Below, one piece after another: positions 10,123 to 18,837 of a DNA stretch of 64,000 bases (positions are counted from its first letter, which is position 1; each line of letters opens with the position of its first letter). The notes under the pieces are model-generated. The model worked only from the letters and a program-made list of their open reading frames with translations, had not been told where the DNA came from and did no database searches. The DNA comes from Burkholderiaceae bacterium (GTDB lineage: Bacteria; Pseudomonadota; Gammaproteobacteria; Burkholderiales; Burkholderiaceae). Location: positions 43,164 to 107,163 of the forward strand of contig CANFOL010000006.1 of assembly GCA_947448695.1 (NCBI GenBank). Direction: 5' to 3'. Both the position numbers and the translations under genes were made by a program.

Positions 10123-11217
10123 ATGTCAATTGATGTTGTTAAAGTTGAAATTAAAAGTGTTTCAGATGCCTCAGGACTTCTCCAACATATCGAGTCTGGA
10201 AGATTTAAAGCAGATGACGTCATAGCCGTCATTGGCAAAACCGAGGGTAATGGTGGTGTAAATGACTTTACAAGAATCTTATCTGATCATGCGTTTCGAA
10301 ACGTATTATTGAAGCATGGCACCCGCACTGAGGAACAGATTCGAGAAATTCCGATGGTCTGGTCCGGTGGTTGTGATGGGGTCATTACGCCACATGCCAC
10401 TATTTTTGCGCAAGTATCTGATACATCAAATACCAATGAAAGTCGATTAGTCATTGGAACAGCCCTTAGCCCGCGCATTTATCCTGAAGATATCGGTCGC
10501 TTGTCAATGGTAGAAAAAGTTCGGCAAGGCGTACTTCTTGCGATGCAAAATGCTGGCATTGAAGACCCAAAAGATGTTCATTATGTTCAAACCAAAACAC
10601 CCCTACTGACCATTGAGTCTGTTCTGGATGCCAAATCTAGAGGAAAAACTTTAGCCTGTGAAGTGCATGATTCAATGGGCGTTTCTAATGGCACTACTGC
10701 CTTAGGAATTGCTGCGGCTCTTGGGGAAATTCCAATGCCAACTGAAGAAGACATCTGTGAAAATCACGCCTTGTTTTCTTCTGTAGCGTCATGCTCCTCT
10801 GGCGTTGAATTAGATTTCGCTCAAATTGTTTTACTAGGAAATAAATCAGGTGCAGGGGGCCATTTTCGTATCGGTCACGGCATTATGCGCGACGCCATTG
10901 ATATCGATGGGATTTATGATGCTATTCGATCTGCAGGTTTAACTTTACCGGATCGTCCTAGAGCAAGTGACTTAAACGGCAAACTGGTTAATTGCTTTAT
11001 TAAATGTGAGGCTGATCAAACAGGTAAGCTTCGTGGTCGTCGACAAATTATGTTAGATGACTCTGACGTACACCATCACCGACACTCAAAAGCAGCTGTG
11101 GGCGGGGTTGCTGCTGCCGCGATTGGTGATCCAGCTGTCTTTGTATCCGTTGATGCCATGCACCAAGGACCACGAGGTGGTGGCCCTGTAATTGCGATTG
11201 TTGACTTAGGTAAGTAA
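10123..11217 (+). CDS. Ring-opening amidohydrolase (barbiturase / cyanuric acid amidohydrolase family)
   Basis: A 364-residue member of the small AtzD/barbiturase family, which hydrolyses an amide bond in barbiturate or cyanuric acid. Length matches. The three-fold repeat architecture is visible with its Lys-Ser pairs at about K39/S81 ([19 protein letters not shown]), K158/S225-226 ([18 protein letters not shown]) and K294/S342 ([21 protein letters not shown]). [21 protein letters not shown] is also characteristic. Substrate choice between barbiturate and cyanurate cannot be decided by eye. The adjacent molybdenum hydroxylase points to barbiturate formed by oxidation of uracil, or to an analogous N-heterocycle. 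It is the last gene of the rightward operon and nearly abuts the convergent VOC gene. Confidence 0.92.
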   Translation: MSIDVVKVEIKSVSDASGLLQHIESGRFKADDVIAVIGKTEGNGGVNDFTRILSDHAFRNVLLKHGTRTEEQIREIPMVWSGGCDGVITPHATIFAQVSDTSNTNESRLVIGTALSPRIYPEDIGRLSMVEKVRQGVLLAMQNAGIEDPKDVHYVQTKTPLLTIESVLDAKSRGKTLACEVHDSMGVSNGTTALGIAAALGEIPMPTEEDICENHALFSSVASCSSGVELDFAQIVLLGNKSGAGGHFRIGHGIMRDAIDIDGIYDAIRSAGLTLPDRPRASDLNGKLVNCFIKCEADQTGKLRGRRQIMLDDSDVHHHRHSKAAVGGVAAAAIGDPAVFVSVDAMHQGPRGGGPVIAIVDLGK

Positions 11218-11225
11218 AAGTTTCT

Positions 11226-11705
11226 TTATTGATAGACTTTAGGGTCAAAGAAGCTCGTCCCCGCAATATAGCGTTTACCATCTGACATATCTGGGATTGG
11301 GCCCTTCTCGATTTTTCCTTCAAAGGTTAATTCGAGTTGAACCCCACTTGGATCATATACAAATAGTTGCCAAATTGTCGTGTTAGGAACCAAAAACTCA
11401 CGATAAGGTAATTTCATTTCAATAAATTTTTCACGGTACTCATGATATCCCGTGCAAGAAAAAGAAATATGGTCAATTGCCGCAGTACCTAATGGCGTCA
11501 CACCATCAGCTCCCAATGCTGGTCCACCAGCATAACAATGCAATATCGCTTGCCCACCAGGAATCGGGGCTGCTAGCCAAGCCCCAGGGAATCCAAAATC
11601 AGGGCGATAAATATCAATTAAACCTAAGACCTTAATATAAAAATCTTTAGTTGCCTCTAAATTATTCGTTTTAACTGCGATATGGAACAAACCATTTGTA
11701 ATCAT
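11226..11705 (-). CDS. VOC family (glyoxalase/dioxygenase fold) protein
   Basis: A 159-residue protein with the vicinal-oxygen-chelate fold: FHIAVKTNNLEATKDFYIKV at the N-terminus, AIDHISFSCTG in the middle and GVQLELTFEG at the end. The histidines and the glutamate are in place as metal ligands. Members are glyoxalases, ring-cleavage dioxygenases or isomerases, and the reaction cannot be assigned. It is 13 nt downstream of the HpxZ/AtzH-like gene in the same direction and converges on the barbiturase gene with an 8-nt gap. A role in the same catabolic route is inferred from position only. Confidence 0.82.
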   Translation of the reverse strand: MITNGLFHIAVKTNNLEATKDFYIKVLGLIDIYRPDFGFPGAWLAAPIPGGQAILHCYAGGPALGADGVTPLGTAAIDHISFSCTGYHEYREKFIEMKLPYREFLVPNTTIWQLFVYDPSGVQLELTFEGKIEKGPIPDMSDGKRYIAGTSFFDPKVYQ

Positions 11706-11718
11706 AATTTCTTTCTAT

Positions 11719-12102
11719 TTATATTTTGTCGATCAAACTAACATGAGCAGAAACAATTCTCCAACCTTCAGGGGTTCTTACCCATGTTTGAGATTGACGC
11801 CCCAATTTCCCTGGCACAGTATCTCTTTCAAATAAGGTATTAGCTGTAGCTAGGTCATTTCCAAACGTGGTGATCACTGTTCTACTAATACTTCTTAATA
11901 AACCTTTTGATGGTCTAGCGGCTCGAAATGCTGCGATTTCATCAAACCCATATAAATTTTCATTCATGCCATAACGAATGACCAACGGATTATTCCAAAA
12001 AGAATTATCTAAAACATCAATCTTATTGTGAATCAAAGCGTCTTCATATTGATCAAAAAGGGCCTTTACTTCTGCATGAACGTTTGGAAGGTTAATTTGC
12101 AT
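11719..12102 (-). CDS. HpxZ/AtzH-like protein (DUF3225, SnoaL-like fold)
   Basis: A 127-residue protein recognised by NLPNVHAEVKALFDQYEDAL, the RYGMNENLYGFDEIAAFRAA segment and the C-terminal GRQSQTWVRTPEGWRIVSAH. These match the DUF3225 family named HpxZ in purine-derived oxalurate catabolism and AtzH in the cyanuric acid operon of Pseudomonas ADP. Length is typical. Its presence next to a barbiturase/cyanurate-hydrolase gene strengthens the reading of the island as cyclic-amide catabolism. The usual AtzE/HpxW-type partners are not in the window. Confidence 0.8.
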   Translation of the reverse strand: MQINLPNVHAEVKALFDQYEDALIHNKIDVLDNSFWNNPLVIRYGMNENLYGFDEIAAFRAARPSKGLLRSISRTVITTFGNDLATANTLFERDTVPGKLGRQSQTWVRTPEGWRIVSAHVSLIDKI

Positions 12103-12544
12103 TTAATATTCTCATAATTATTAGGTGGTATTGCTTACATGAAAGTTTAACTTAAAGAAAGGACTAAATTAGTGTACTTTTAGTAAGGATCAAATCGGAT
12201 ATTAGTATCTTATCACTGCACGATGCTTGGTTCAATATAGATGATTTTCTATGCGTTGCTGCGAGGTAAAGTTGTTGTAAAACCATAACTTCTTTCATCC
12301 TAAAAATAACTTACAACTACTTTCTTGAAAATTTGAATGGTGAGCAATAACAAAATGGACGGCTTTATTTGAGGCATTAGATTTAGTCAAAGCGTTATTT
12401 AATTTTCGAAATGACTGATGAAAAAATACACGTTCAAAGTCACTCTAAAAATAGATTAACTCACAGTGTCGTGCAGCTTCAATATATGCCTTTACAATAG
12501 AGGTTCAAAATCAAATAATAAATTCAAGCTATTAGGAGCCAGTA
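12103..12544. other. Intergenic gap between divergent operons
   Basis: About 440 AT-rich bases between the start of the HpxZ/AtzH-like gene and the HpsN-like gene, which are divergent. It should hold both promoters. No convincing small gene, RNA or strong hairpin was found. Confidence 0.5.
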
Positions 12545-13861
12545 ATGATCAAATATCTCAAGCGTGGTAAAGATGTTCAAATTCGCTTAGACGAGGATGT
12601 CAAAGTCCGCCAAACTGTTGAGAACATTATTAAAGATGTCGAAGTAAGGGGTGACGAAGCCGTCAGGGAATATAGTAAAAAATTCGATAATTGGGATCCA
12701 TCTGATTTCAGATTAAGTCAGGCCGAAATTGAAAAAGCTCGCAAATCTCTTTCCGCGCGCGAAATCGAAGATATTACCTTTGCACAAAAACAAGTTCGTA
12801 ACTTTGCACAAATTCAACGGGACTCGATGAAAGATGTCGAAGTTGAAACCTATCCTGGTGTCATTTTGGGTCACAAACATATACCCGTCAATGCGGTCGG
12901 ATGCTATATTCCTGGTGGTAAATACCCACTTTTAGCTTCTGCGCACATGAGTGTACTTACGGCTAAAGTTGCTGGGGTGAAACGTATTATTTCAACAGCT
13001 CCCCCATTCCAAGGGGTACCTCATCCAGCGATCGTAACAGCGATGTCGATGGCTGGGGCTGATGAAATATATGTCCTAGGCGGAGTTCAAGCAGTTGTTG
13101 CAATGGCAGTAGGCACGCAAAGTATCGCACCTGTCGATATGCTTGTTGGACCTGGAAATATGTTTGTTGCTGAAGCGAAGCGTCAACTCTATGGACGTGT
13201 GGGTATCGATTTATTTGCAGGCCCAACCGAAACTTTAGTGATTGCTGATGAGTCTGTTGACGGCGAATTATGCGCGGTAGACCTTTTAGGACAAGCAGAA
13301 CACGGGCCAACATCTCCAGCGATTCTTCTTACCAACAGTGAAAAGCTTGCAAGAGAAACTATTGCGGAAGTTGAGCGCCAATTAGCCATCATCCCAACAG
13401 CCGCAATCGCAAAACAAAGCTGGGCTGATTATGGTGAAGTTATTGTCTGTGATACTTATGAAGAAATGCTACAAAAAGCGGATGAATTAGCCTTTGAGCA
13501 CGTTCAAGTTATGACAAAAGATCCTGACTATTTCCTTAACAACATGACGAATTTTGGCGCCCTATTCCTTGGCCCAAGAACGAACGTTAGCTTTGGCGAC
13601 AAGGTTATTGGCACGAACCATACTTTACCGACCAATCGTAATGCGCGTTATACCGGTGGACTTTGGGTTGGAAAATTTCTCAAGACCTGCACCTATCAAA
13701 GAGTGCTCACCGATGAGGCAAGTACAACAATGGGTGAGTACTGCTCTCGCTTATGTCATATGGAAAACTTTGCAGGTCACGGAGAACAAGCGAATATTCG
13801 TGTGCGTCGCTATGGTAACCGTCCTGATCTCGCCTGGTATGAACCAGTAGCTGCAAAATAA
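12545..13861 (+). CDS. Histidinol dehydrogenase-family protein, HpsN-like (sulfopropanediol dehydrogenase type)
   Basis: A 438-residue member of the histidinol dehydrogenase superfamily. Family motifs include [55 protein letters not shown] and [13 protein letters not shown]. The C-terminal segment [15 protein letters not shown] followed by [19 protein letters not shown] resembles the catabolic paralogue HpsN, which oxidises 2,3-dihydroxypropane-1-sulfonate, more than biosynthetic HisD. It is not in a his operon. The start has a clean AGGAG six bases upstream. It overlaps the following SDR gene by one base (TAATG). The substrate remains an inference. Confidence 0.75.
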   Translation: MIKYLKRGKDVQIRLDEDVKVRQTVENIIKDVEVRGDEAVREYSKKFDNWDPSDFRLSQAEIEKARKSLSAREIEDITFAQKQVRNFAQIQRDSMKDVEVETYPGVILGHKHIPVNAVGCYIPGGKYPLLASAHMSVLTAKVAGVKRIISTAPPFQGVPHPAIVTAMSMAGADEIYVLGGVQAVVAMAVGTQSIAPVDMLVGPGNMFVAEAKRQLYGRVGIDLFAGPTETLVIADESVDGELCAVDLLGQAEHGPTSPAILLTNSEKLARETIAEVERQLAIIPTAAIAKQSWADYGEVIVCDTYEEMLQKADELAFEHVQVMTKDPDYFLNNMTNFGALFLGPRTNVSFGDKVIGTNHTLPTNRNARYTGGLWVGKFLKTCTYQRVLTDEASTTMGEYCSRLCHMENFAGHGEQANIRVRRYGNRPDLAWYEPVAAK

Positions 13862-14622
13862 TGACTATGCGAGCCCCTAACTTTAGAGTAGATGGTCAGC
13901 GTGCACTGGTAACGGGAGGTAGTCGTGGTATCGGTTATTGTGCGGCACTTGCCTTAGCACAAGCTGGTGCACAAGTGACAATAGTTGCAAGATCCCTTGA
14001 CACACTGGTGTCCTCCCAACAGGAATTACTTGCCGAAGGTTTTACCTGTGAGATTGTACAACTCGATGTCACCGATCCTGTAGCGGTTGATCAAGCTCTT
14101 GTGGCTCGTGAACCGTTTCAAATTTTAGTGAACAATGCGGGTACGAATCGCCCAAAGCATCTCATTGATGTTAAAAATGAGGATATCGACGCCGTTTTTG
14201 ATCTCAATATCAAGGCTGCTTTTTACGTTACCCGTAAAGTAACGCAGCAACTTTTAGCAGCAAAACTTCCCGGCTCCATTATTAATATCTCTTCCCAAAT
14301 GGGAGTGGTTGGCAGTCCAAGACGTACTTTATATTGTGCCAGTAAACATGCTTTAGAAGGCATGACCAAAGCCTTAGCTTGGGAGCTTGGAGAAGCAAAC
14401 ATTCGTGTCAATACGATTTGTCCTACCTTTATTGAAACAGATATGACAGCCCCCATGTTTGCTGACGCGACTTTTAAAAAATGGGTTATTGAAAAAATTG
14501 CTCTTGGACGACTTGGTCAACTCGAAGAAATTATGGGCGCAATTGTGTTTTTAGCAAGCCCCGCTTCTAGTCTGATGACGGGAAGTGCTTTAATGCTCGA
14601 TGGAGGCTGGTCGGCCGCATAA
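13861..14622 (+). CDS. Short-chain dehydrogenase/reductase
   Basis: A 253-residue classical SDR. The NAD(P)-binding motif is TGGSRGIG near residue 18, the NNAG motif lies in LVNNAGTNRP, and the catalytic Ser and Tyr-x-x-x-Lys are in IINISSQMG and YCASKHALEG. Length is typical. Translation is coupled to the HpsN-like gene through a TAATG overlap, so the pair probably acts in succession on a hydroxylated substrate. In hpsNOP clusters SDR enzymes (HpsO, HpsP) accompany HpsN, which fits but does not prove a sulfonate diol pathway. Confidence 0.9.
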   Translation: MTMRAPNFRVDGQRALVTGGSRGIGYCAALALAQAGAQVTIVARSLDTLVSSQQELLAEGFTCEIVQLDVTDPVAVDQALVAREPFQILVNNAGTNRPKHLIDVKNEDIDAVFDLNIKAAFYVTRKVTQQLLAAKLPGSIINISSQMGVVGSPRRTLYCASKHALEGMTKALAWELGEANIRVNTICPTFIETDMTAPMFADATFKKWVIEKIALGRLGQLEEIMGAIVFLASPASSLMTGSALMLDGGWSAA

Positions 14623-14763
14623 GCCCGCTTCACTTTCTGCAGAACAAATGCACCACTCTCATAATTGTTTATTTTATGAAATAAATGGATAGCATAATTT
14701 GATTGAGTTCTTTGTTCTTTTAATTACAGGGCTAGATATTGTGAATTTATGGCGCTAAGAACT

Positions 14764-15837
14764 CTAAAACAAATGACCACTTTTTGCGGCCTTTACACTT
14801 AGGTAACCTTCATTATGTATATTTGAAGGATAAATATGCGGCACACGCTCAATTACTTCAATATTACAATTCGCTAAAGCAGTCACTTTCGCTGGATTGT
14901 TTGTCATTAACTTAACTCGATTGATATTTAACATGCGAAGCATTTGAGCAGCTGGTAAATAATTACGCTCATCGGCGTCAAAACCAAGTTGTAAATTAGC
15001 ATCTACTGTGTCAAAACCAGCATCTTGCAATTGGTATGCACGTAATTTATTAACAAGGCCAATGCCGCGTCCTTCTTGAGCAAGATATAAAAGAACTCCA
15101 CTGCCAGCCAAAGCCATTTCACCAATGGCGCCACGTAATTGATTCCCGCAATCACAACGCAAAGAGCCTACTAAATCTCCGGTAAAGCACTCCGAGTGGA
15201 GTCTAACTAGAACCGTCTCTGCAGTGTTAATCTCACCAACAATAATTGCTAAGTGCTCTGGACCACCATCGCGAGGGCGAAAGGCTACCATTCGAACATT
15301 TTCCGCATTCTCCAAGGGAACCCGCGCTTCACTTACCTGCATCAACGATTGTGCAGCAATCGTCATATAAGATTGAATCGAGCTCTCCTGAACTGAGAAA
15401 ATATCAGGATTGCCCACACCTTCGACGATTAGAGCAGCTGGCAAGAGACGTGACAATTTTGACAAAGTAACACAGGCATTGGCTAACGAGTCTGCATCCT
15501 TTACTTCCAGGTTTTTCATGTTAGGCTGAGCTCTCATGATTGAAAGTGGATTAGCCAAATATTCAATTAAATCGAAAGATAACCCCTGAGGGTGTGAAAC
15601 CATACTGACTGGACGATCTGATTTATCGATACCTAGAACATTTATCCGGGTACCGGTCAATATTAATTTAGGCTGTGTGGTACCCGACTGAGTCAATAAT
15701 TTTAGATACTCGGGAGTCAAAGCATCAACTGCCAAAGTCAAATAACTCATTTTTTCATCGTAAACGCGCACCAATGCACCACGTCGCAATTCCGAAATAG
15801 CACGGTCAACTTCTATCAATGGATTAGGTATCATCAT
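14764..15837 (-). CDS. ribA: GTP cyclohydrolase II with long N-terminal domain (RibA)
   Basis: A 357-residue protein whose C-terminal half (about 165-350) is a GTP cyclohydrolase II. The zinc cysteines are in SECFTGDLVGSLRCDCGNQL, the GTP-binding loop is EGRGIGLVNKLRAYQLQD, followed by GFDADERNY and the final MTNNPAKVTAL. It opens GTP in the first step of riboflavin synthesis. The first about 160 residues are an extra domain that does not show the acidic motif of the RibB synthase, as in the long RibA of alphaproteobacteria. A monocistronic setting suggests a second, specialised copy beside a housekeeping ribBA. No FMN riboswitch is visible upstream. Confidence 0.85.
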   Translation of the reverse strand: MMIPNPLIEVDRAISELRRGALVRVYDEKMSYLTLAVDALTPEYLKLLTQSGTTQPKLILTGTRINVLGIDKSDRPVSMVSHPQGLSFDLIEYLANPLSIMRAQPNMKNLEVKDADSLANACVTLSKLSRLLPAALIVEGVGNPDIFSVQESSIQSYMTIAAQSLMQVSEARVPLENAENVRMVAFRPRDGGPEHLAIIVGEINTAETVLVRLHSECFTGDLVGSLRCDCGNQLRGAIGEMALAGSGVLLYLAQEGRGIGLVNKLRAYQLQDAGFDTVDANLQLGFDADERNYLPAAQMLRMLNINRVKLMTNNPAKVTALANCNIEVIERVPHIYPSNIHNEGYLSVKAAKSGHLF

Positions 15838-16312
15838 TCATTAAAATATAGTATGTTGCTTAATTCAAGCAGGATTTACTTAGTAGCTCGCTAGAAACCA
15901 CAAATAAGCTTATTTAATCAGTAAACTAAGTAAGTATTATCTCACTCTATAGTGAATTCCATTGTGAGATGCCCCGTTTCTAAAATCATTCAATAAGGCC
16001 TCTCGATAATTACCTCACCTTAGCTAAAATCACCTCCACCAATTCGAAATACATCAGTTGAGCTAAACCCTGAGTAGAATCAGTTTTTGAAAAATTTCTT
16101 GAATAAAGAATCATTTTTTACATACCTCATCATTTTAGAACCTTCTCGGCATGAATAAAAATGAAATTAAAAATAACCCCCATTTTTAATTGCCAGGTTT
16201 GAGAATTCAAACTTGATTGAATAGAGTTGAATTCTTGGCGTACATTTTGAAAAAATCATATATGCAATATTTTTATTAGGGAGTATAGTTAAATCTAACT
16301 AAAGGACTCCAA
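15838..16312. other. Intergenic gap upstream of ribA
   Basis: About 475 AT-rich bases. An inverted repeat ATCTCAC/GTGAGAT at 15939-15970 with an 18-base loop is the only structure noted. The conserved RFN element was looked for upstream of the GTP cyclohydrolase and not seen. Confidence 0.4.
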
Positions 16313-16384
16313 ATGAAACTATTAATTTATATTACAGTTTTATTGATGATATGTGGATGCGCCGTTGTTGCCGTCCCACTGTGA
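16313..16384 (+). CDS. Possible 23-residue lipoprotein-like peptide
   Basis: A short frame preceded by AAAGGA with a suitable spacing. It translates as MKLLIYITVLLMICGCAVVA plus VPL: a charged residue, a hydrophobic stretch, then a Cys (C16) in an ICGC context that resembles a lipobox. Only seven residues follow the Cys, so the mature product would be a minimal acylated peptide of the entericidin kind, or the frame may be a remnant. Support is the ribosome binding site and signal-like composition only. No homologue is recognised. Confidence 0.35.
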   Translation: MKLLIYITVLLMICGCAVVAVPL

Positions 16385-16701
16385 CTATCTAACGCTTCTT
16401 AAAATTTTCGTGTAATTACTTTTAAGGATTGGATTGAGTTTGATAAACCCAAGGTCTTAGGATCAAATCCTAACATCAATCCTAGTCTTGCAAATAAAAT
16501 TTCATACATTTGATTTAGATTTAAATCTAAATTGATTTCATAGATAAAAACCTTATCAGAAGTATTTTGTATCTACTTTAATGTGTCCTATCGTACTGAT
16601 ATTTTATATTTTACGGAGTAATCTTCACGTCTCTAGGAGCTAGTTTAATACCCTAGGACCATCGGGCAAATCCCATAACCACCCTATTTTTAAGGAACAT
16701 C
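16385..16701. other. Intergenic gap with palindromes upstream of the fasciclin gene
   Basis: About 315 bases. It contains an inverted repeat TTAGGAT-CAA-ATCCTAA at 16457-16473 and a perfect 20-bp palindrome at 16513-16532 (ATTTAGATTT and its complement). Neither is followed by a clear T-run, so they may be protein-binding sites or weak terminators. The fasciclin promoter should lie here. Confidence 0.45.
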
Positions 16702-17178
16702 ATGATACATAATTCATTCACAAGAAAATTAGTCGCCGTAGTTGCTTTACTATTTACATTTTCAACCGCGCATGCAGCAGATATTGTTGACACGGCCATC
16801 GCTGCTGGCGATTTCAAAACATTAGTCACTGCCCTCAAAGCTGCAGATTTAGTTGATACTCTCAAAGGTAAAGGGCCTTTCACAGTTTTTGCACCAACTG
16901 ATGAGGCCTTTGCAAAAATACCAAAGGCAAAATTAGATGCTTTATTAAAAGATAAAAAGGAATTAAAAAAGGTTTTAACTTATCACGTCGTATCTGGAAA
17001 AGTAATGGCGGCTGATGTTAAATCTGGCATGGTTAAAACTTTAGAGGGTCACTCTCTCACAGTGACTTCGATGAATGGTGTAGTGAAAGTTGACAACGCT
17101 ACTGTAACTAAAACTGACATCGTAACTGACAATGGTGTTATTCATGTTATTGATGTGGTAGTTATGCCAAAGAAATAA
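16702..17178 (+). CDS. Secreted fasciclin (FAS1) domain protein
   Basis: A 158-residue protein with an N-terminal signal peptide ([18 protein letters not shown], cleavage likely after AHA) and a single FAS1 domain. The two FAS1 hallmark blocks are visible: [17 protein letters not shown] near residue 60 and the terminal [19 protein letters not shown], with [14 protein letters not shown] between them. It is likely a periplasmic or extracellular adhesion-type protein of unknown specific role. It stands alone between two intergenic gaps and is followed 28 nt later by a strong terminator. Confidence 0.93.
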   Translation: MIHNSFTRKLVAVVALLFTFSTAHAADIVDTAIAAGDFKTLVTALKAADLVDTLKGKGPFTVFAPTDEAFAKIPKAKLDALLKDKKELKKVLTYHVVSGKVMAADVKSGMVKTLEGHSLTVTSMNGVVKVDNATVTKTDIVTDNGVIHVIDVVVMPKK

Positions 17179-17205
17179 TTCACAGAATTTAATTCGGCAA
17201 CGATC

Positions 17206-17225
17206 AGAGGCGCTTCGGCGCCTCT
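17206..17225 (+). terminator. Rho-independent terminator after the fasciclin gene
   Basis: A perfect 8-bp GC-rich stem AGAGGCGC/GCGCCTCT with a TTCG tetraloop, followed by TCTGTTTG. It lies 28 nt after the fasciclin stop codon. Confidence 0.85.
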
Positions 17226-17415
17226 TCTGTTTGTGAAACACGATCTGTTGTGTAACCTAATAAAATGTTTAAACTTAAACAAGCCTTATTTGAAGTTACG
17301 TTCATCAACATTTTCTGAAATTCAATTGCTCATTCCAACGTATACCAAATAAATAACGATATAAGCTCAATAATTGAATGAATTTTGTTATTTCAAGTCT
17401 TTAGATATAGAATAT

Positions 17416-17436
17416 AAATAATAAATAATAAATAAT
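17416..17436. repeat. Three tandem AAATAAT heptamers upstream of the M24 gene
   Basis: AAATAAT repeated three times without interruption, ending about 23 bases before the M24 start codon and just before its AGGGAG ribosome binding site. Slippage here would change promoter-to-start spacing. Confidence 0.6.
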
Positions 17437-17459
17437 AAAAATCTAAATAGGGAGACATC

Positions 17460-18767
17460 ATGGATAGAAGATCATTTGAAAAACTTCTTGTCAGTGGCGG
17501 CGTAGGTGCAAGTTTATTACTCAATAACAGTTCACCTCTTGCTAAATCATTTGAGGGAATGAATCCTGCAGATTACTTAAAACTGCCCTCTAATTTCCGA
17601 TCGATCTTTGACCATCCTTATCCCCAATTTACGGAACAAGAATACTCAAGAAGAAAACAAGCTCTTGTAGATGTAATGAATGCACAAGAAATCGATACGG
17701 TCCTTGTGGTAACCACTGGAGGACTCGGCAATGCCACTAGATGGCTTACCAATTGGCCCGGAACTCAACAAGCTCTTACGGTCTTTAAGCCCAATCAAAA
17801 CTCCACGATGTTCGTGGAATACCATAATCACGTGGCTCTAGCAAAGATTCTTGCTCGAGATACGGAAGTTATTTGGGGTGGAGACAAAGGAATGGCTCCT
17901 TTGATGGATTTTTTGGCAAAACAAAATACTAAAAAAATTGGTGTCATTGGCCCCTTAGTTGGTCCACGTTGGAAAATTCTGGAATCTAAATATCAAGTCG
18001 TGAGTCTAGATAACGAATATATCAAGTTAAGAATGATTAAATCAGAAGAAGAAATTTCTTGGCTAAGAGTTGGTGCGGCAATGAGCGATTTAGGCATGAC
18101 GGCCCTAATTAAAGGAACTCGCCCTGGCATGACCGAACACGAACTTGCTGATCTTATTGAAAGAACTTATATTAGTCTTGGTGGAAATAACTGGATTCAC
18201 TATATAGGTTCAACGTCGATGAAATCCCCTGATGTATGTGTGCCAAGACAATTCACTTCAAGAAGAAAAATCCAAAAAGGAGATTTTGTCTTTTGTGAAC
18301 TGTCCGCTTCATTCTGGGATTATTCGGGTCAAGTTTTAAGAGGATTCTCAGTGGATGCTGAGCCAACGTCTCTTTACAAGGATCTACATCAAACTGCCTA
18401 CAGCGCCTATAACAGTATTACGAAAGTTATTCGCCCAGGAGTAAATACTAAAGAATTAATAGAAGCCTCGGGAATGATAGAACGTAATGGCTTTACAACG
18501 AATGACGATTTGGTACATGGCTATGGCGGTGGATATTTTGCACCCATTTTAGGTTCCAAAAGTCGTCCCTCCGGACATTCTACAGATATGGAATTAAAAG
18601 AAAATATGTGTATGGTTATTCAACCTAATGTCATTACTCCTGATCAAAAAGCTGGTGTGCAATTTGGTGAACTGGTAAGAGTTACGAAAAATGGTTTTGA
18701 ATCACTTCATCGCATGCCTCATGGCTTATTTAAAGCTGGGCAAGACTTAAAAATTTTAAATACTTAA
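17460..18767 (+). CDS. M24-fold (creatinase/Xaa-Pro peptidase-like) protein with Tat signal and degenerate metal site
   Basis: A 435-residue protein. The N-terminus, MDRRSFEKLLVSGG, fits a twin-arginine signal, so export is likely. The creatinase-type N-terminal domain (about 55-190) and the pita-bread C-terminal domain (about 195-430) are recognisable. In M24 peptidases two Asp, one His and two Glu bind the metals. Here the first Asp position reads FCELSAS, the second reads YSGQVLR (Gln for Asp), the His is kept in VHGYGGGY, the first Glu is replaced in MVIQPNV (Gln) and the last Glu is kept in VQFGELVRV. It is therefore probably a non-metal, creatinase-like C-N hydrolase or a pseudoenzyme, not a peptidase. 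It is followed by an exported amidohydrolase. Confidence 0.8.
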   Translation: MDRRSFEKLLVSGGVGASLLLNNSSPLAKSFEGMNPADYLKLPSNFRSIFDHPYPQFTEQEYSRRKQALVDVMNAQEIDTVLVVTTGGLGNATRWLTNWPGTQQALTVFKPNQNSTMFVEYHNHVALAKILARDTEVIWGGDKGMAPLMDFLAKQNTKKIGVIGPLVGPRWKILESKYQVVSLDNEYIKLRMIKSEEEISWLRVGAAMSDLGMTALIKGTRPGMTEHELADLIERTYISLGGNNWIHYIGSTSMKSPDVCVPRQFTSRRKIQKGDFVFCELSASFWDYSGQVLRGFSVDAEPTSLYKDLHQTAYSAYNSITKVIRPGVNTKELIEASGMIERNGFTTNDDLVHGYGGGYFAPILGSKSRPSGHSTDMELKENMCMVIQPNVITPDQKAGVQFGELVRVTKNGFESLHRMPHGLFKAGQDLKILNT

Positions 18768-18837
18768 ACACTTCACTTCTATCTAAATCCTGTTTTTAAT
18801 CATTTAGGTAAGTCAAAGCGGAAAGTATTTCATTAAA

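Noticed and set aside
12545..13861. Biosynthetic histidinol dehydrogenase (hisD)
   Set aside because: No his operon context, and the C-terminal half matches the HpsN-type paralogues better.
15838..16312. FMN riboswitch upstream of ribA
   Set aside because: The conserved RFN blocks were looked for and not found; only a short inverted repeat is present.
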